A DNA stretch of 64,000 nt. Source: Aliiroseovarius crassostreae (lineage in GTDB: Bacteria; Pseudomonadota; Alphaproteobacteria; Rhodobacterales; Rhodobacteraceae). Both the position numbers and the translations under genes were made by a program. The notes under the pieces are model-generated. The model was not told where the DNA came from, did not search any database, and worked only from the letters and a program-made list of their open reading frames with translations. This document shows, one piece after another, positions 41,207 through 50,851 of this stretch (the stretch's first letter is position 1; the number at the start of each line of letters is the position of its first letter). The stretch covers positions 41,513-105,512 of the forward strand of contig NZ_LKBA01000007.1 in the NCBI RefSeq assembly GCF_001307765.1, in the 5' to 3' direction.

Positions 41207-42517
41207 ATGTCAGATCCCGTTTCCAACGCAGATATCGAAGATGTCCTGTCTTCGATCCGTCGTCTCGTCTCGGAAAATCCGGCCCCCCAGCCTGCAGGCC
41301 AGAATGGATCCGGCCTGAATGGATCTGGCCTGAATGGATCCGGACAGAGCGCCCAAGGCCAATCTCAGGGGCGCGTGCCCTCAACTGAAACTGTCGACAA
41401 ACTCGTCCTGACACCTGCCTTTCGCGTGCATGAGAATACAACAGGGATGGATGCGCCAGAGCGCACGGAAACCCCGGTGTCGGAAGACGCGATACATGAG
41501 GTGATGGAAGACGCCTTTCTGGTGGACAGTGATGAGGTCGCGGAGGGGCGAGGCGATGCTGAGGACTTCCCAACCCAGACCGATGATGATGTCATGTTCC
41601 TGCATCGCCCCCTCAACCTTGCGCAGGAGGATGGGATCGCAGACACGGTTGAAGATCCCGGCGCGGAAGAGGGGGATGTTCCCACGGATGAGGCGTTTTC
41701 GGACCCGCGCCTTGAGGCCGGGATGGAGCAGAACGGTCATGAGGTGACGCCAGAGCCTGCGGTTGAGAGTGATCAGGGAGAGGGCGGCGTTGGTGTACTG
41801 GAGCAGTCTCCGACGGATGCGGGCGACCTTGCCGAAGATCACCCCACCTTTGCGGCCCCGCAGGGTGATGCGGTTGAGGGAGCGGAAGGCGGTGAGAGCC
41901 TCGATCCAGCTGAGGACGCATTTGTCTCGACCAGCGCACAGGCTGAACCGGAGGCATCAGAGGAAACCACTGTCGTCGTGGCGAGTGTGGAGGACATGAC
42001 GTCTGACGCCGCGGCCAGTGAGGTCGAGGATAATTCAGGCTTGGAGCATCGCGTGGCGGAGCTTGAAGCCGCGGTGAATGACAGCCACGTCGAATTTGAA
42101 CCCGATCTGGGGGATGCGGTCGAGGATCTGGGGCCGGGTATTTTCCTGCGCCGCCGCGCGCAGACCCACATGGATGCGGCACAACCGGACAGCGCGCCCT
42201 CTCATGAGCAGGACGAGACGCCGGTATCAAATCAGGACTTGGACGACTTGGACGCGGAACTTGCCGCCTTCATTGAAGAAGACAAAAATATCGACGGTGT
42301 GGCCGAGGCGGCTTCTGCGGATGATGAGGACACGACGCTCTTTGCAGAGGATCAGGCGGAGACCGACCTGATTGACGAAGATATGCTGCGTGACCTGGTG
42401 ATGCGTCTGGTTCGTGAAGAGCTGCAGGGGGCGGTGGGGGAAAAGATTACCCGCAACGTGCGCCGTCTGGTGCGCCGCGAAGTGGAACGCGCCCTGACCC
42501 TCCGCTCTCTTGAGTAA
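41207..42517 (+). CDS. PopZ/DUF2497-like acidic scaffold protein
   Basis: A 436-residue, very acidic, low-complexity protein with conserved ends. The start SNADIEDVLSSIRRLVSEN matches the N-terminal PopZ/DUF2497 helix. The end DLIDEDMLRDLVMRLVREEL with basic helices matches its oligomerisation region. The middle is a long disordered linker of Glu and Asp. PopZ organises cell poles in alphaproteobacteria; this one is much longer than the Caulobacter protein. Three 15-bp repeats lie near the N-terminus (41,303-41,347). Confidence 0.75.
   Translation: MSDPVSNADIEDVLSSIRRLVSENPAPQPAGQNGSGLNGSGLNGSGQSAQGQSQGRVPSTETVDKLVLTPAFRVHENTTGMDAPERTETPVSEDAIHEVMEDAFLVDSDEVAEGRGDAEDFPTQTDDDVMFLHRPLNLAQEDGIADTVEDPGAEEGDVPTDEAFSDPRLEAGMEQNGHEVTPEPAVESDQGEGGVGVLEQSPTDAGDLAEDHPTFAAPQGDAVEGAEGGESLDPAEDAFVSTSAQAEPEASEETTVVVASVEDMTSDAAASEVEDNSGLEHRVAELEAAVNDSHVEFEPDLGDAVEDLGPGIFLRRRAQTHMDAAQPDSAPSHEQDETPVSNQDLDDLDAELAAFIEEDKNIDGVAEAASADDEDTTLFAEDQAETDLIDEDMLRDLVMRLVREELQGAVGEKITRNVRRLVRREVERALTLRSLE
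41303..41347 (+). repeat. Three tandem 15-bp repeats encoding NGSGL
   Basis: AATGGATCCGGCCTG is repeated three times with small changes, coding for NGSGL-NGSGL-NGSGQ in the linker of the PopZ-like protein. Copy number could change by slippage without shifting the frame. Confidence 0.8.
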
Positions 42518-42521
42518 GGCG

Positions 42522-43967
42522 TTACTGCGCCAGATCGTAAAGCATATCGAGGTCCAGATGAGCCTCGACATGATCAGCCAGAGCGTCAAGTGTGGCCTCT
42601 ACCTGCGCTTCATACCCGTTCGGCGTCACTGTTGCGCCAAGCGATTGCAGGTAATGGCGTCGGAAGCCATCCGCTGAAAACAACCCGTGCAGATAGCAAC
42701 CGCGCACCCGCCCGGTTTCATTCATCGCCCCCTCGCGGCGTGCACCGATGTCCAGCCAGGCCCGGTTGCAATCCGCGCCATCGGTTTGGCCAAGATGGAT
42801 TTCATATCCCTCCACCGTTTCGCCGCTGATCCGGTCCATGGCGGTGGTCAGGGCGAGGGTCTTTTTGGGTTCCAGTCGGGTGACAACGTCCAGATGGCCA
42901 AGCCCCGGAACCCGTCCCGGAGGGCCTTCAATCCCATCGTCATCCCGGATTTCGCGTCCCAGCATCTGATAGCCGCCGCAAATTCCCAAAACATCGCCAC
43001 CGCGCCGGATATGGGCCGATAGATCAATGTCCCAGCCATGTGCGCGAAACTCGGCCAAATCCGCGATCGTGGATTTTGAACCGGGGATCAGGATCAGGTC
43101 GGCATCAAGGGGCAGGGGTCGGCCCGGCTCGATGATCTCAACCGTGACATCCGGTTCGTTTACCAACGGGTCGAGGTCGTCGAAATTGGCAATGCGCCCA
43201 AGTTTCGGGACCACGATTTTGAACGTGCCGCCCTGACGGGTGGTAATGTCGAGCACATCTTCGGCAGGCAGGCGCCAGGCATCGGCAAACCAGGGCAGGG
43301 TGCCGAGATCGGCCCATCCGGTGCGGTCTGCAATTTCGGCGGCACCCTCGGCAAACAGGGTCACATCCCCGCGAAACTTGTTCACCAGAAAAGCCTTGAT
43401 CCGGTCACGGTCTGCAGGCGGCAGAACCGCATGGGTGCCAACCAGTTGGGCAATCACCCCGCCGCGGTCAATGTCACCGGCCAGCACCACCGGCAGGTCC
43501 GCCGCTTCTGCAAACCCCATATTGGCAATGTCGCCCGCGCGCAGGTTGACCTCTGCCGGGCTTCCTGCACCTTCGACAAGGAGAAGATCCGCCTCTGATT
43601 TCAAACGGTTGAAGCTTTCCAGAACCTTCGGCATCAGGCTGGATTTCATCTTGCCATAATCCCGTGCCCTGAGCGTGGTCAGACGTTTCCCCTGCACAAT
43701 CACCTGGGCACCAGTGTCGGTCTCCGGCTTCAAAAGCACCGGGTTCATGTCCACCACCGGGGGAAGACCGCAGGCCCGCGCCTGCAGCGCCTGGGCGCGA
43801 CCGATCTCTCCGCCATCAATGGTGACGGCGGCATTGTTTGACATGTTTTGCGGTTTGAACGGGGCGACCCTGAGGCCTCGTTTCACAAAAGCACGTGCAA
43901 TCCCTGCCACCAGCATGGATTTGCCAACGTTTGAGCCCGCGCCCTGGATCATGATGGATTTTGTCAT
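42522..43967 (-). CDS. cobQ: Adenosylcobyric acid synthase (CobQ)
   Basis: A 481-residue glutamine-dependent amidase of cobalamin synthesis that makes cobyric acid from the a,c-diamide. The N-terminal P-loop is [15 protein letters not shown], followed by [13 protein letters not shown]. The C-terminal glutaminase half has [10 protein letters not shown] with catalytic C and [11 protein letters not shown] with H. It is convergent with the PopZ-like gene and has only 4 bp between stops. No riboswitch was seen upstream. Confidence 0.95.
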   Translation of the reverse strand: MTKSIMIQGAGSNVGKSMLVAGIARAFVKRGLRVAPFKPQNMSNNAAVTIDGGEIGRAQALQARACGLPPVVDMNPVLLKPETDTGAQVIVQGKRLTTLRARDYGKMKSSLMPKVLESFNRLKSEADLLLVEGAGSPAEVNLRAGDIANMGFAEAADLPVVLAGDIDRGGVIAQLVGTHAVLPPADRDRIKAFLVNKFRGDVTLFAEGAAEIADRTGWADLGTLPWFADAWRLPAEDVLDITTRQGGTFKIVVPKLGRIANFDDLDPLVNEPDVTVEIIEPGRPLPLDADLILIPGSKSTIADLAEFRAHGWDIDLSAHIRRGGDVLGICGGYQMLGREIRDDDGIEGPPGRVPGLGHLDVVTRLEPKKTLALTTAMDRISGETVEGYEIHLGQTDGADCNRAWLDIGARREGAMNETGRVRGCYLHGLFSADGFRRHYLQSLGATVTPNGYEAQVEATLDALADHVEAHLDLDMLYDLAQ

Positions 43968-44044
43968 GCCAGATCCTTAGGGGGTTTTGGCCGCGCTGCC
44001 CAGCCTTTTGGCGACGGGCAAGGTGAAGAGAGCGACAAAAGAAA

Positions 44045-44066
44045 ACGCACCCCCGAAAGGGTGCGT
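44045..44066 (-). terminator. Rho-independent terminator
   Basis: Arms ACGCACCC and GGGTGCGT with a six-base loop. Read on the minus strand it is followed by TTTTC. It ends the transcript of the DUF6280-like gene at 44,092. Confidence 0.75.
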
Positions 44067-44091
44067 ATTTCCAAGTCTGAAAGGCGCCAGA

Positions 44092-44409
44092 TCAGGCGGC
44101 TTCAGCGGCCAGCGCGTTGCGGCGCTCGCTTTCTTCGCGTGACAGGGCAACCGAGGTGCGGATCCCTTTGCCAACAAATTCCATCAGGCCCTTGACCACC
44201 CGTTCATTCGGGTCGATGCCGGCACAGCTCAGCACTTCACGCCCGTCCCGCGAACGGGCCCAGCGGGCGATCTGATCCGGCCCATTGCCGTATTTCTTGT
44301 CATCTGCAATCGCATCGTCGAGGGCAGCCAGAACAACGGCGGCAAAAAGTTTGCGCGCGCGGTTGCCCTGTTCGTGGTTGAATGCAGTACCGTCTACGGA
44401 GTCCAACAT
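44092..44409 (-). CDS. DUF6280-like conserved protein
   Basis: A 105-residue protein from ATG 44,409 with AAGGAC upstream. It reads MLDSVDGTAFNHEQGNRARK and DGREVLSCAGIDPNERVVKG, a strongly conserved-looking soluble protein which I associate, from memory, with the DUF6280 family of Rhodobacterales. Function unknown. Confidence 0.75.
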   Translation of the reverse strand: MLDSVDGTAFNHEQGNRARKLFAAVVLAALDDAIADDKKYGNGPDQIARWARSRDGREVLSCAGIDPNERVVKGLMEFVGKGIRTSVALSREESERRNALAAEAA

Positions 44410-44661
44410 GCGTTGTCCTTTTTTATATTCTTGCTCTTGCGCTCCCAAGGCGTTCGGCCAATATGGCTTTTTCGCCGCGATTCGGTATCCCTTGTGGCGC
44501 ATGGCTGCCATGCTCTTGTCGCATGGCTGTTACAAAGCGTTAAACATGTGCAGGATTGCATGCCCCGCGCCCCAGATCAGGATATCGTTGTCTTGCATGG
44601 GCAAGACCGCCAAGATATAGGTGCACAGCAACGAATTACAACCTCTTAAAGGTCAATTAAC

Positions 44662-45225
44662 ATGCCCAAGATCAACGGTAATGAAATTCGCCCAGGTAAT
44701 GTGCTGGAGCATAATGGCGGCCTTTGGGCGGCTGTGAAGGTCGATCACGTGAAACCCGGAAAAGGCGGCGCGTTCGCGCAGGTCGAGCTGAAAAACCTGC
44801 GCAATGGCTCGAAGCTGAACGAACGGTTCCGCTCCGCGGACAAGGTTGAGCGCGTGCGCCTTGAGCAGAAAGACCAGCAGTTCCTCTATGAAGATGACGG
44901 CATGCTGATCTTCATGGACACGGAAACCTATGAGCAGAACCAGATCCCGGCGGACCTGCTGGGGGAACGGCGCCCGTTTTTGCAAGACGGCATGACCATC
45001 GTGGTGGAGTTTTATGAAGCTGAGGCGCTGAATGCGACCTTGCCTCAGAAAGTGACCTGCACGATTGAGGAGACCGAACCGGTCGTCAAAGGTCAGACTG
45101 CTGCCAACTCGTTCAAACCCGCGCTGCTGGACAATGGTGTGCGCGTGATGGTGCCGCCCTTCGTGGGAACCGGCGAGGCGATTGTGGTCAACACCGAGAC
45201 CATGGAATATTCGGAGCGCGCCTGA
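44662..45225 (+). CDS. efp: Translation elongation factor P
   Basis: A 187-residue factor that rescues ribosomes stalled at polyproline. It has the three beta-barrel layout, and the loop [10 protein letters not shown] carries the K34 that is lysylated in many bacteria. The end [18 protein letters not shown] is the standard C-terminus. It is followed by a strong terminator at 45,251. Confidence 0.97.
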   Translation: MPKINGNEIRPGNVLEHNGGLWAAVKVDHVKPGKGGAFAQVELKNLRNGSKLNERFRSADKVERVRLEQKDQQFLYEDDGMLIFMDTETYEQNQIPADLLGERRPFLQDGMTIVVEFYEAEALNATLPQKVTCTIEETEPVVKGQTAANSFKPALLDNGVRVMVPPFVGTGEAIVVNTETMEYSERA

Positions 45226-45250
45226 GCCTTCGCGTGATGACATGCAAGAA

Positions 45251-45277
45251 AGGCAGGGCTGTAGGCCCTGCCTTTTT
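45251..45277 (+). terminator. Rho-independent terminator of efp
   Basis: AGGCAGGGC and GCCCTGCCT arms with a five-base loop followed by TTTT. Confidence 0.9.
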
Positions 45278-45294
45278 GGTTTTTGAGGACCGCC

Positions 45295-45870
45295 ATGACA
45301 ACCATCCTGTTCAATAAACCTTTCAACGTCTTGTCGCAATTTACCGACAAAGGCACTGAAGGCAGTCCGCGTGAGACCCTGTCGACCTACATCAATATCC
45401 CCAAGGTTTACGCGGCAGGGCGTCTGGATCGCGACAGCGAGGGCCTGCTGGTGTTGACGGACAATGGGGGTCTTCAGGCCAAGATTGCCAATCCGAAGTT
45501 TAAGCTAGAAAAAACCTATTGGGCGCAGGTTGAAGGGATCCCGGATGAAGACGCGCTAAATGCACTTCGGAAAGGGGTTGACCTGAAAGACGGGCGTACC
45601 CGCCACGCCAAGGCGCGCCTGATGGATGAACCCAAAACCCTCTGGCCACGCATCCCCCCCATTCGGGAACGCAAATCCGTCCCCGATAGCTGGATCGAAC
45701 TCACCATTCGAGAGGGGCGAAACCGCCAGGTGCGACGGATGACAGCAGCGGTGGGACATCCGACCTTGCGCCTGATCCGCTATCGCATCGGTGATTGGAC
45801 GCTGGACGGCATTCCCTCGGGGCATTGGGCCTATGCGCCGCAAACGCCACGATTTGGGGGCTCCCTCTGA
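45295..45870 (+). CDS. rRNA pseudouridine synthase, RluE/RsuA family
   Basis: A 191-residue enzyme from ATG 45,295 with GAGG upstream; an in-frame TTG 12 bp earlier is less likely. [19 protein letters not shown] holds the catalytic D, and [10 protein letters not shown] is the C-terminal motif. There is no N-terminal S4 domain, as in RluE, which modifies 23S rRNA U2457. The exact target is inferred. Confidence 0.88.
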   Translation: MTTILFNKPFNVLSQFTDKGTEGSPRETLSTYINIPKVYAAGRLDRDSEGLLVLTDNGGLQAKIANPKFKLEKTYWAQVEGIPDEDALNALRKGVDLKDGRTRHAKARLMDEPKTLWPRIPPIRERKSVPDSWIELTIREGRNRQVRRMTAAVGHPTLRLIRYRIGDWTLDGIPSGHWAYAPQTPRFGGSL

Positions 45871-45908
45871 TCACTCCTCACCACCGGCGCCTGCTTTTTT
45901 CTTGCCGG

Positions 45909-45954
45909 AAATACCTCGGGGTGAGCCTCGAAGAGGCGAGGGGCAGCGCCCCTT
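45909..45954 (+). repeat. Small intergenic repeat with two mini-hairpins, copy 1
   Basis: Begins AAATACCTCGGGGTGAG and contains CCTC-GAA-GAGG and GGGGC-AGC-GCCCC. The same layout occurs at 50,704 and 54,075. It lies between two convergent genes. Confidence 0.7.
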
Positions 45955-45981
45955 TGCCAGATTTGCTGCCATACGTGGCGT

Positions 45982-46722
45982 TCAGTTGCTCCACAGGATC
46001 CTGGCATCCCCGGCCTGCATCTCACCTTGGGCGCGGTCAAACCGCAGATAGGCAATCGCCCGGTCACCGGATTGGGTGAACAGCGTACCGGCCGCTTTTC
46101 CGTCCGAGGTGATCTCGCTGCCCACGGGGGCGGTGCCCGTGATTGCGACCTGCACCAGCCCTTTGCGCAGCTCGGTCTTGTGTTTCATCCGCGCCGTAAC
46201 CTCCTGGCCCACATAGCAGCCTTTGCGGAAATCCACCCCATGCAGCCGTTCGAAACCAGCCTCAAGGATATAGCTGTCCGGCCCTAGCTCAATGCCAGTT
46301 TCCGGGATGACATGTGCCACGCGGATTGCATCCCAATCCACCTCTTCCGAGGGGCGGCCATCATAGCTGCGCCAGCCCAGATCCGGGTGGCGCGGATCGA
46401 CAAAGCCCCCCTCCGGGGCCGGGCCCAGACCGCGAGAGGGAGAGAGGGAGGTCTCTTCGATTTGGACATCGGCGCGCAGCCGATACATGTTCAGTCGCTG
46501 GGTCAGAGCTTTGGCAAAATCGCGGTTCACATCCAGAAGAATGCTGTCACCGGCCGGGATCAGCAGGAAATCGGCAATATATTTGCCCTGTGGGGTCAGA
46601 AGGGCCGCATAGACCATGCCATTTTCCAGCCGGTCCACGTCATTGGTGACAAGGTTTTGCAAAAAGGGCACCCGGTCCGCGCCGGAAATGCGCAGCACCG
46701 TGCGTTGGGCAGAATTGCTCAT
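45982..46722 (-). CDS. ygfZ: Folate-binding protein YgfZ/GcvT family
   Basis: A 246-residue protein from ATG 46,722 with AAAGGA upstream. KGCYVGQEVTARMKHK is the family signature with its reactive cysteine. YgfZ proteins help assemble or repair iron-sulfur clusters with tetrahydrofolate. It sits 10 bp after the ABC transporter gene on the same strand, so both may be co-transcribed. Confidence 0.92.
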   Translation of the reverse strand: MSNSAQRTVLRISGADRVPFLQNLVTNDVDRLENGMVYAALLTPQGKYIADFLLIPAGDSILLDVNRDFAKALTQRLNMYRLRADVQIEETSLSPSRGLGPAPEGGFVDPRHPDLGWRSYDGRPSEEVDWDAIRVAHVIPETGIELGPDSYILEAGFERLHGVDFRKGCYVGQEVTARMKHKTELRKGLVQVAITGTAPVGSEITSDGKAAGTLFTQSGDRAIAYLRFDRAQGEMQAGDARILWSN

Positions 46723-46732
46723 GTTGCGTCCT

Positions 46733-48586
46733 TTAGCTGCGCCCAAAGCCAAACAGGCGTTTGAGGCTGAATCTTTTGGGGGTATCCACCTTTTTCTGCT
46801 GGCGGAGCTTGCGGGAGGCGGCCTCTTCAGCTGTGGGGCCGCTATCCTTGAATTGCAACGCATGGAGCTGGGCGTAAATACCACCCCGTTCAAGCAGCTC
46901 TTCATGGGTGCCCTGATCCACCACTTGTCCCTGATCCATCACGACAATCTTGTCCGCCGCCTGAATGGTAGAAAGACGGTGGGCAATGACCAGGGTGGTG
47001 CGGCCCTGTGACAGCTCGTCCAGAGCCTCCTGCACCAGCTTCTCGGACTTCGCATCCAGTGCCGAGGTCGCCTCGTCCAACAGCAGGACGGGGGCGTCAC
47101 GCAGGACGGCGCGGGCTATGGCGATCCGCTGGCGCTGACCGCCAGAGAGGTTGGAGCCACGCGGCCCGGCCTGCGTATCAAGGCCGTTCTCCATACGGGG
47201 CAGGAAGTCATCCACATGGGCGGCCTTGAGGGCGTGGTTCAGCAGGGCTTCGTCTACGGTTTCACGCCCCATCAGGATATTGTCACGCAGGGTTTCGTCA
47301 AACAGAAGGGCCTCTTGGCTGACCACGGAAAACAGCCCGCGCAACTGCTCCAGCGGCAGTGAGGTGACATCCGCCTTGCCAATGGTGATGGCCCCGCTAT
47401 CGGCGTCGGCCAGTCGGGTCAGAAGGTTGAAAACCGTGCTTTTCCCCGCCCCGGAGGCCCCGACAAGCGCGGTGGTCTGACCTGCCTTGGCCGTGAAGCT
47501 TGCACCGCGCAGAACCGGTGTGTCGCCATAGGAGAAGTTCACGTTTTTCAGCTCAATATCCGCATCACGCGCGGGGTGCGCCAGACCTTTTGGCGCCGCG
47601 GGCGAGGTGATGGTGGGTTTGGTGTCGAAGATTTCCCGGATCCGTTCAAGGCTGGCCAGTGCCGCCTGCCAGGCGCCGGACACCTTGCCAAGATTGCGCA
47701 ACGGGTCAAACACCAGCGCCATGGCGGTGAAGAAAGACATGAACTCGCCCACGGTCTTGTCGCCATCCACGATCTGCAGCCCGCCATAGAACAGCACGCC
47801 AAAGAAACCGACAGCGGCAATGATGTCGACCATGGCGATGATGCCGGAGCGGTTGGCCTGGCTTTTCAGATGCAGCCCCGCATATTTCTGGATATTCGTG
47901 ACGATCCGGTTTTCTTCCCGATCTTCGGTCCCTGTCAGCTTGACCTGATTAATACCGTGAAACAGTTCATCCAGGCGGGTCGAGATCTGCGCCGCCGCCG
48001 TGCGACTGTTACGTGTGGTCTTGCGCACTTTCTTTTGCAGGATGTTCATGGGCAGGATCAGAATGGGGGCTGCGGCCACGGCGATCAGGACCCAAAGCCA
48101 GTCAATCCAGAGCGCAACCCCCAAAAGTGCAATCAAGGACACCACGTCGCGGGCGAGGGCGGACAGGATGACCTCCCAGATATTGGCGGTGGCCTGCACA
48201 TCCCCACGCACGCGCTCCATCAGGGTGCCGGGTGAATTGTCGCGGAAATAGCTGCTGTCAAGTGTCAGCATATGCGCAACCATGTCCCCCTGCAGCCGGG
48301 CTGCCACCTGTTGACCCACATAGACCATCAGAACCTTGTGCCCGAAGGCGGAAATGGCGCGCATGATGAAAATGCCGGCAACAAGGATCGCAACCAGCGC
48401 AATCGACCCGGTGGTTCCGCCAGAAAAAGCGGTGTCAAACATGGGTTGGATCATGTAACTCAAGGCGCCAAGGGCCGACCCTTCCAGCGCCATCAGCAGG
48501 ACGGCCACAATCAAAGGAAGGCGATAGGCGCGCAGATAGTCGCGCCAGAGCCAGCGGATCATCGGATCACGGGTGGTGTCACTCAT
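46733..48586 (-). CDS. MsbA-type ABC exporter (fused membrane and ATPase domains)
   Basis: A 617-residue half-transporter with six membrane helices (1-320, for example LPLIVAVLLMALEGSALGAL) and an ABC domain with Walker A GASGAGKST, signature LSGGQRQR and Walker B VLLLDEATSALD. Most similar in layout to lipid A flippases, but the substrate cannot be read from sequence. It overlaps the phosphatase gene by ATGA. Confidence 0.92.
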   Translation of the reverse strand: MSDTTRDPMIRWLWRDYLRAYRLPLIVAVLLMALEGSALGALSYMIQPMFDTAFSGGTTGSIALVAILVAGIFIMRAISAFGHKVLMVYVGQQVAARLQGDMVAHMLTLDSSYFRDNSPGTLMERVRGDVQATANIWEVILSALARDVVSLIALLGVALWIDWLWVLIAVAAAPILILPMNILQKKVRKTTRNSRTAAAQISTRLDELFHGINQVKLTGTEDREENRIVTNIQKYAGLHLKSQANRSGIIAMVDIIAAVGFFGVLFYGGLQIVDGDKTVGEFMSFFTAMALVFDPLRNLGKVSGAWQAALASLERIREIFDTKPTITSPAAPKGLAHPARDADIELKNVNFSYGDTPVLRGASFTAKAGQTTALVGASGAGKSTVFNLLTRLADADSGAITIGKADVTSLPLEQLRGLFSVVSQEALLFDETLRDNILMGRETVDEALLNHALKAAHVDDFLPRMENGLDTQAGPRGSNLSGGQRQRIAIARAVLRDAPVLLLDEATSALDAKSEKLVQEALDELSQGRTTLVIAHRLSTIQAADKIVVMDQGQVVDQGTHEELLERGGIYAQLHALQFKDSGPTAEEAASRKLRQQKKVDTPKRFSLKRLFGFGRS

Positions 48587-49278
48587 CGGTTGGGGTACAT
48601 CTTTCGGTTGGCCTGAAACGAGGCGGTCAGGGTTTCAGGGTCATAGTGATCCCGGATCCAGTCACGGATCGGCATGGGCTGAGTTTTGATATGTGCAGCA
48701 TAGGCGGCAATCATGTGATCCAGAATACCGGCCTTGGTCCAGCTTTGATGCGCATATTTGATTGAAAGCTGTCTGGCAGCCTCTTCGACCGGGGCCCCCA
48801 TATAGTCGATCAGGTAAAAGGCGGCGGCCAGACCGGTGCGGTCTGCTCCTGATTTGCAATGGATCAGCATCGGCTTTTCGACCTTGTCCATCAGATCAAA
48901 TAGCTCCAGATAAATCTCACGCGACAAAAGGCGCTTGGCATTCAGCTGCAGGTCATAAAGCGCCATGCCATAATCGGCGCAGGCCTCTTTTTCGAAGGAA
49001 TAATAGGGATAGGGCCGCGCCCCGCGCAGATTGATCACCGATTTGATGCCGATTTCGGCCAGGCGCGGAAAATGCACAGGGTCAGGTTGGTTGGAGCGCC
49101 AGGCCTCGTCGGACAGTTTGTAACGGTTCGGGATGAAACGGCGAATGTAGGAATGGTCGATCACCGCGCAATAAAGCCGCCCGTTGCGTCGCAATGCGGG
49201 GGTCGAGATATCAGGGCCGATGCTGCGTTTCCACGCCCGGTCTCTGGATCTGATCTTGGCATATAAACTCGACAGCAT
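48583..49278 (-). CDS. Protein tyrosine phosphatase family protein
   Basis: A 231-residue protein with the P-loop HCKSGADRTGLAAAF (HCx5R) and the general-acid region ending NLRGARPYPYYSFEKEAC. DSP/Siw14-like layout, with no signal peptide. It may act on proteins or inositol phosphates. Coupled to the ABC exporter through a 4-bp overlap. Confidence 0.88.
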   Translation of the reverse strand: MLSSLYAKIRSRDRAWKRSIGPDISTPALRRNGRLYCAVIDHSYIRRFIPNRYKLSDEAWRSNQPDPVHFPRLAEIGIKSVINLRGARPYPYYSFEKEACADYGMALYDLQLNAKRLLSREIYLELFDLMDKVEKPMLIHCKSGADRTGLAAAFYLIDYMGAPVEEAARQLSIKYAHQSWTKAGILDHMIAAYAAHIKTQPMPIRDWIRDHYDPETLTASFQANRKMYPNR

Positions 49279-49532
49279 CGCCTGCTCCGTAAACTCGTAT
49301 CCGGTGTAGCTTTTTCATGAGGGGCAGACAAGCGCGTGCGCATCGCAGAGATTGTAAACCGCTCAAACGGGTTTGCATGTTTGAGCAACACAACTGTGTC
49401 GTCCTTGAAGCAAAGGCGTGTATGGCAATGGAATGGCGCTCAGCTCCCCATGTTGAAGACGCCCGCGCGGGAATGTGCTTGCTGGGGCAAACGACCCTGA
49501 TTTGGGGCACGGACCCGCCGGGATGGGCTGGA

Positions 49533-50648
49533 TCAGGTGTTTTGCAGCGCCTGCAAGGCATCAGGCAGGGCTGCTCCAAACGCGTCAAGGTCTTCGGGGC
49601 GGCCGGCAGAGACGCGAATGCAGCGGTTTTGCGGCGCGGCAAAAGGCATGCGGACAAAGATGTCCCGTGCGATCAAAGCCGCTACCAGATCCAGGGCAAA
49701 TGCGCCATCATGCCCACAGTCAATGGACACGAAATTCGTGGCCGAAGGCAAGGCGGTCAACCCATTGGCCACCGCAATGTCACCGATGCGACGGCGGGCG
49801 GCCGCAACATTGTCCAGAGTCTGCCTGAGGTAGTCCTGATCTTCAAGCGCGGCCAGCGCCCCCGCCTGACTGATCCTACTCATACCGAAATGGTTGCGGA
49901 TCTTGTTGAAGGCTGTGATCAGCGGTTTGGCTGCAATGGCGTATCCCACCCGCGCACCTGCCAGCCCATAGGCCTTTGAAAAGGTGCGGAAACGAATGAC
50001 GCGCGGATCTTCGGGGACCAGATCCGGCATCATGCCGTCCGGCCCGAACTCTGCGTAGGCCTCATCCAGCACCAGCAGGCAGCCTTCCGGCAGGGCCTCA
50101 ATCATGGCCTGTACACGGGGGCCGTCATGCCAGCTCCCCATCGGGTTGTCGGGATTGGCAAGATAAACCAGCTTGGCCCCGGTTTCAGTTGCCTTTGCCA
50201 CCAGTGCCTCCGGGTCCTCATGATCATCGCAATAAGGCACCGTGACCAATGCGCCGCCAAATCCGGCAACGTGGTAATTAAAGGTCGGATACGCCCCTTC
50301 TGAGGTGACAACCTTGTCACCCGGACCGATCAGCAACCGGACCAGATAGCCCAGCAACCCATCAATCCCTTCACCAACCATGATGTGCTCCGCCGCGATC
50401 CCATGATGCGCTGCCAGTGCATGGCGCAGCTCATGACTTTCCGGATCGCCATACATCCAAGCCTCGCTAGCAGCCGCCTGCATTGCCGCAACGGCCTTTG
50501 GCGAGGGGCCAAAAACATTTTCATTGGCCCCCAAACGGGCCAGAAATGCCCGCCCGCGCGCCCGCTCCTGCGCCTCCGGCCCGACAAAAGGAACAGAAGC
50601 AGGCAAACTGTCGGCGAGCGGGGTGAGGCGGGCATAGATTTTGGTCAT
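49533..50648 (-). CDS. hisC: Histidinol-phosphate aminotransferase family enzyme
   Basis: A 371-residue class I/II PLP aminotransferase: LGANENVFGPSPKAV at the start, VLDEAYAEFG, the PLP lysine in RTFSKAYGLAGARVGY and RISAGRPEDL-like end (RCIRVSAGRPEDL). HisC forms histidinol phosphate, but the related branch can also use aromatic amino acids. Alone on the minus strand after the valS repeat region. Confidence 0.88.
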   Translation of the reverse strand: MTKIYARLTPLADSLPASVPFVGPEAQERARGRAFLARLGANENVFGPSPKAVAAMQAAASEAWMYGDPESHELRHALAAHHGIAAEHIMVGEGIDGLLGYLVRLLIGPGDKVVTSEGAYPTFNYHVAGFGGALVTVPYCDDHEDPEALVAKATETGAKLVYLANPDNPMGSWHDGPRVQAMIEALPEGCLLVLDEAYAEFGPDGMMPDLVPEDPRVIRFRTFSKAYGLAGARVGYAIAAKPLITAFNKIRNHFGMSRISQAGALAALEDQDYLRQTLDNVAAARRRIGDIAVANGLTALPSATNFVSIDCGHDGAFALDLVAALIARDIFVRMPFAAPQNRCIRVSAGRPEDLDAFGAALPDALQALQNT

Positions 50649-50703
50649 GCCCCAGTTAGAGCAGCCGCAACGATTGGGGACAAGCCCTGCTTTCTTCTTG
50701 GCT

Positions 50704-50750
50704 CAAATACTCTGGGGTGAGCCTCGAAGAGGTGAGGGGCAAAGCCCCTT
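50704..50750 (+). repeat. Small intergenic repeat with two mini-hairpins, copy 2
   Basis: CAAATACTCTGGGGTGAG, then CCTC-GAA-GAGG and GGGGC-AAA-GCCCC. Between hisC and the valS terminator. Confidence 0.7.
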
Positions 50751-50761
50751 GAAACAAACAA

Positions 50762-50786
50762 AAAGCCGGGCGCTAAACCCGGCTTT
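50762..50786 (-). terminator. Terminator of valS
   Basis: AAAGCCGGG/CCCGGCTTT arms with a seven-base loop. On the minus strand T-rich sequence follows. It lies about 65 bp after the valS stop. Confidence 0.8.
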
Positions 50787-50808
50787 CTAGATATTCTTGG
50801 TAATTAAA

Positions 50809-50850
50809 GCGTTTCAGTTATTGCTGTGATCCAACAATAACCGGAAACGC
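50809..50850. repeat. GCGTTTC/GAAACGC hairpin, copy 1
   Basis: GCGTTTC-a-GTTATTG, loop of 11 bases, then CAATAAC-cg-GAAACGC, two bases after the valS stop. The end motif GCGTTTC recurs in two hairpins at 61,411-61,517. Confidence 0.6.
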
Positions 50851-50851
50851 C

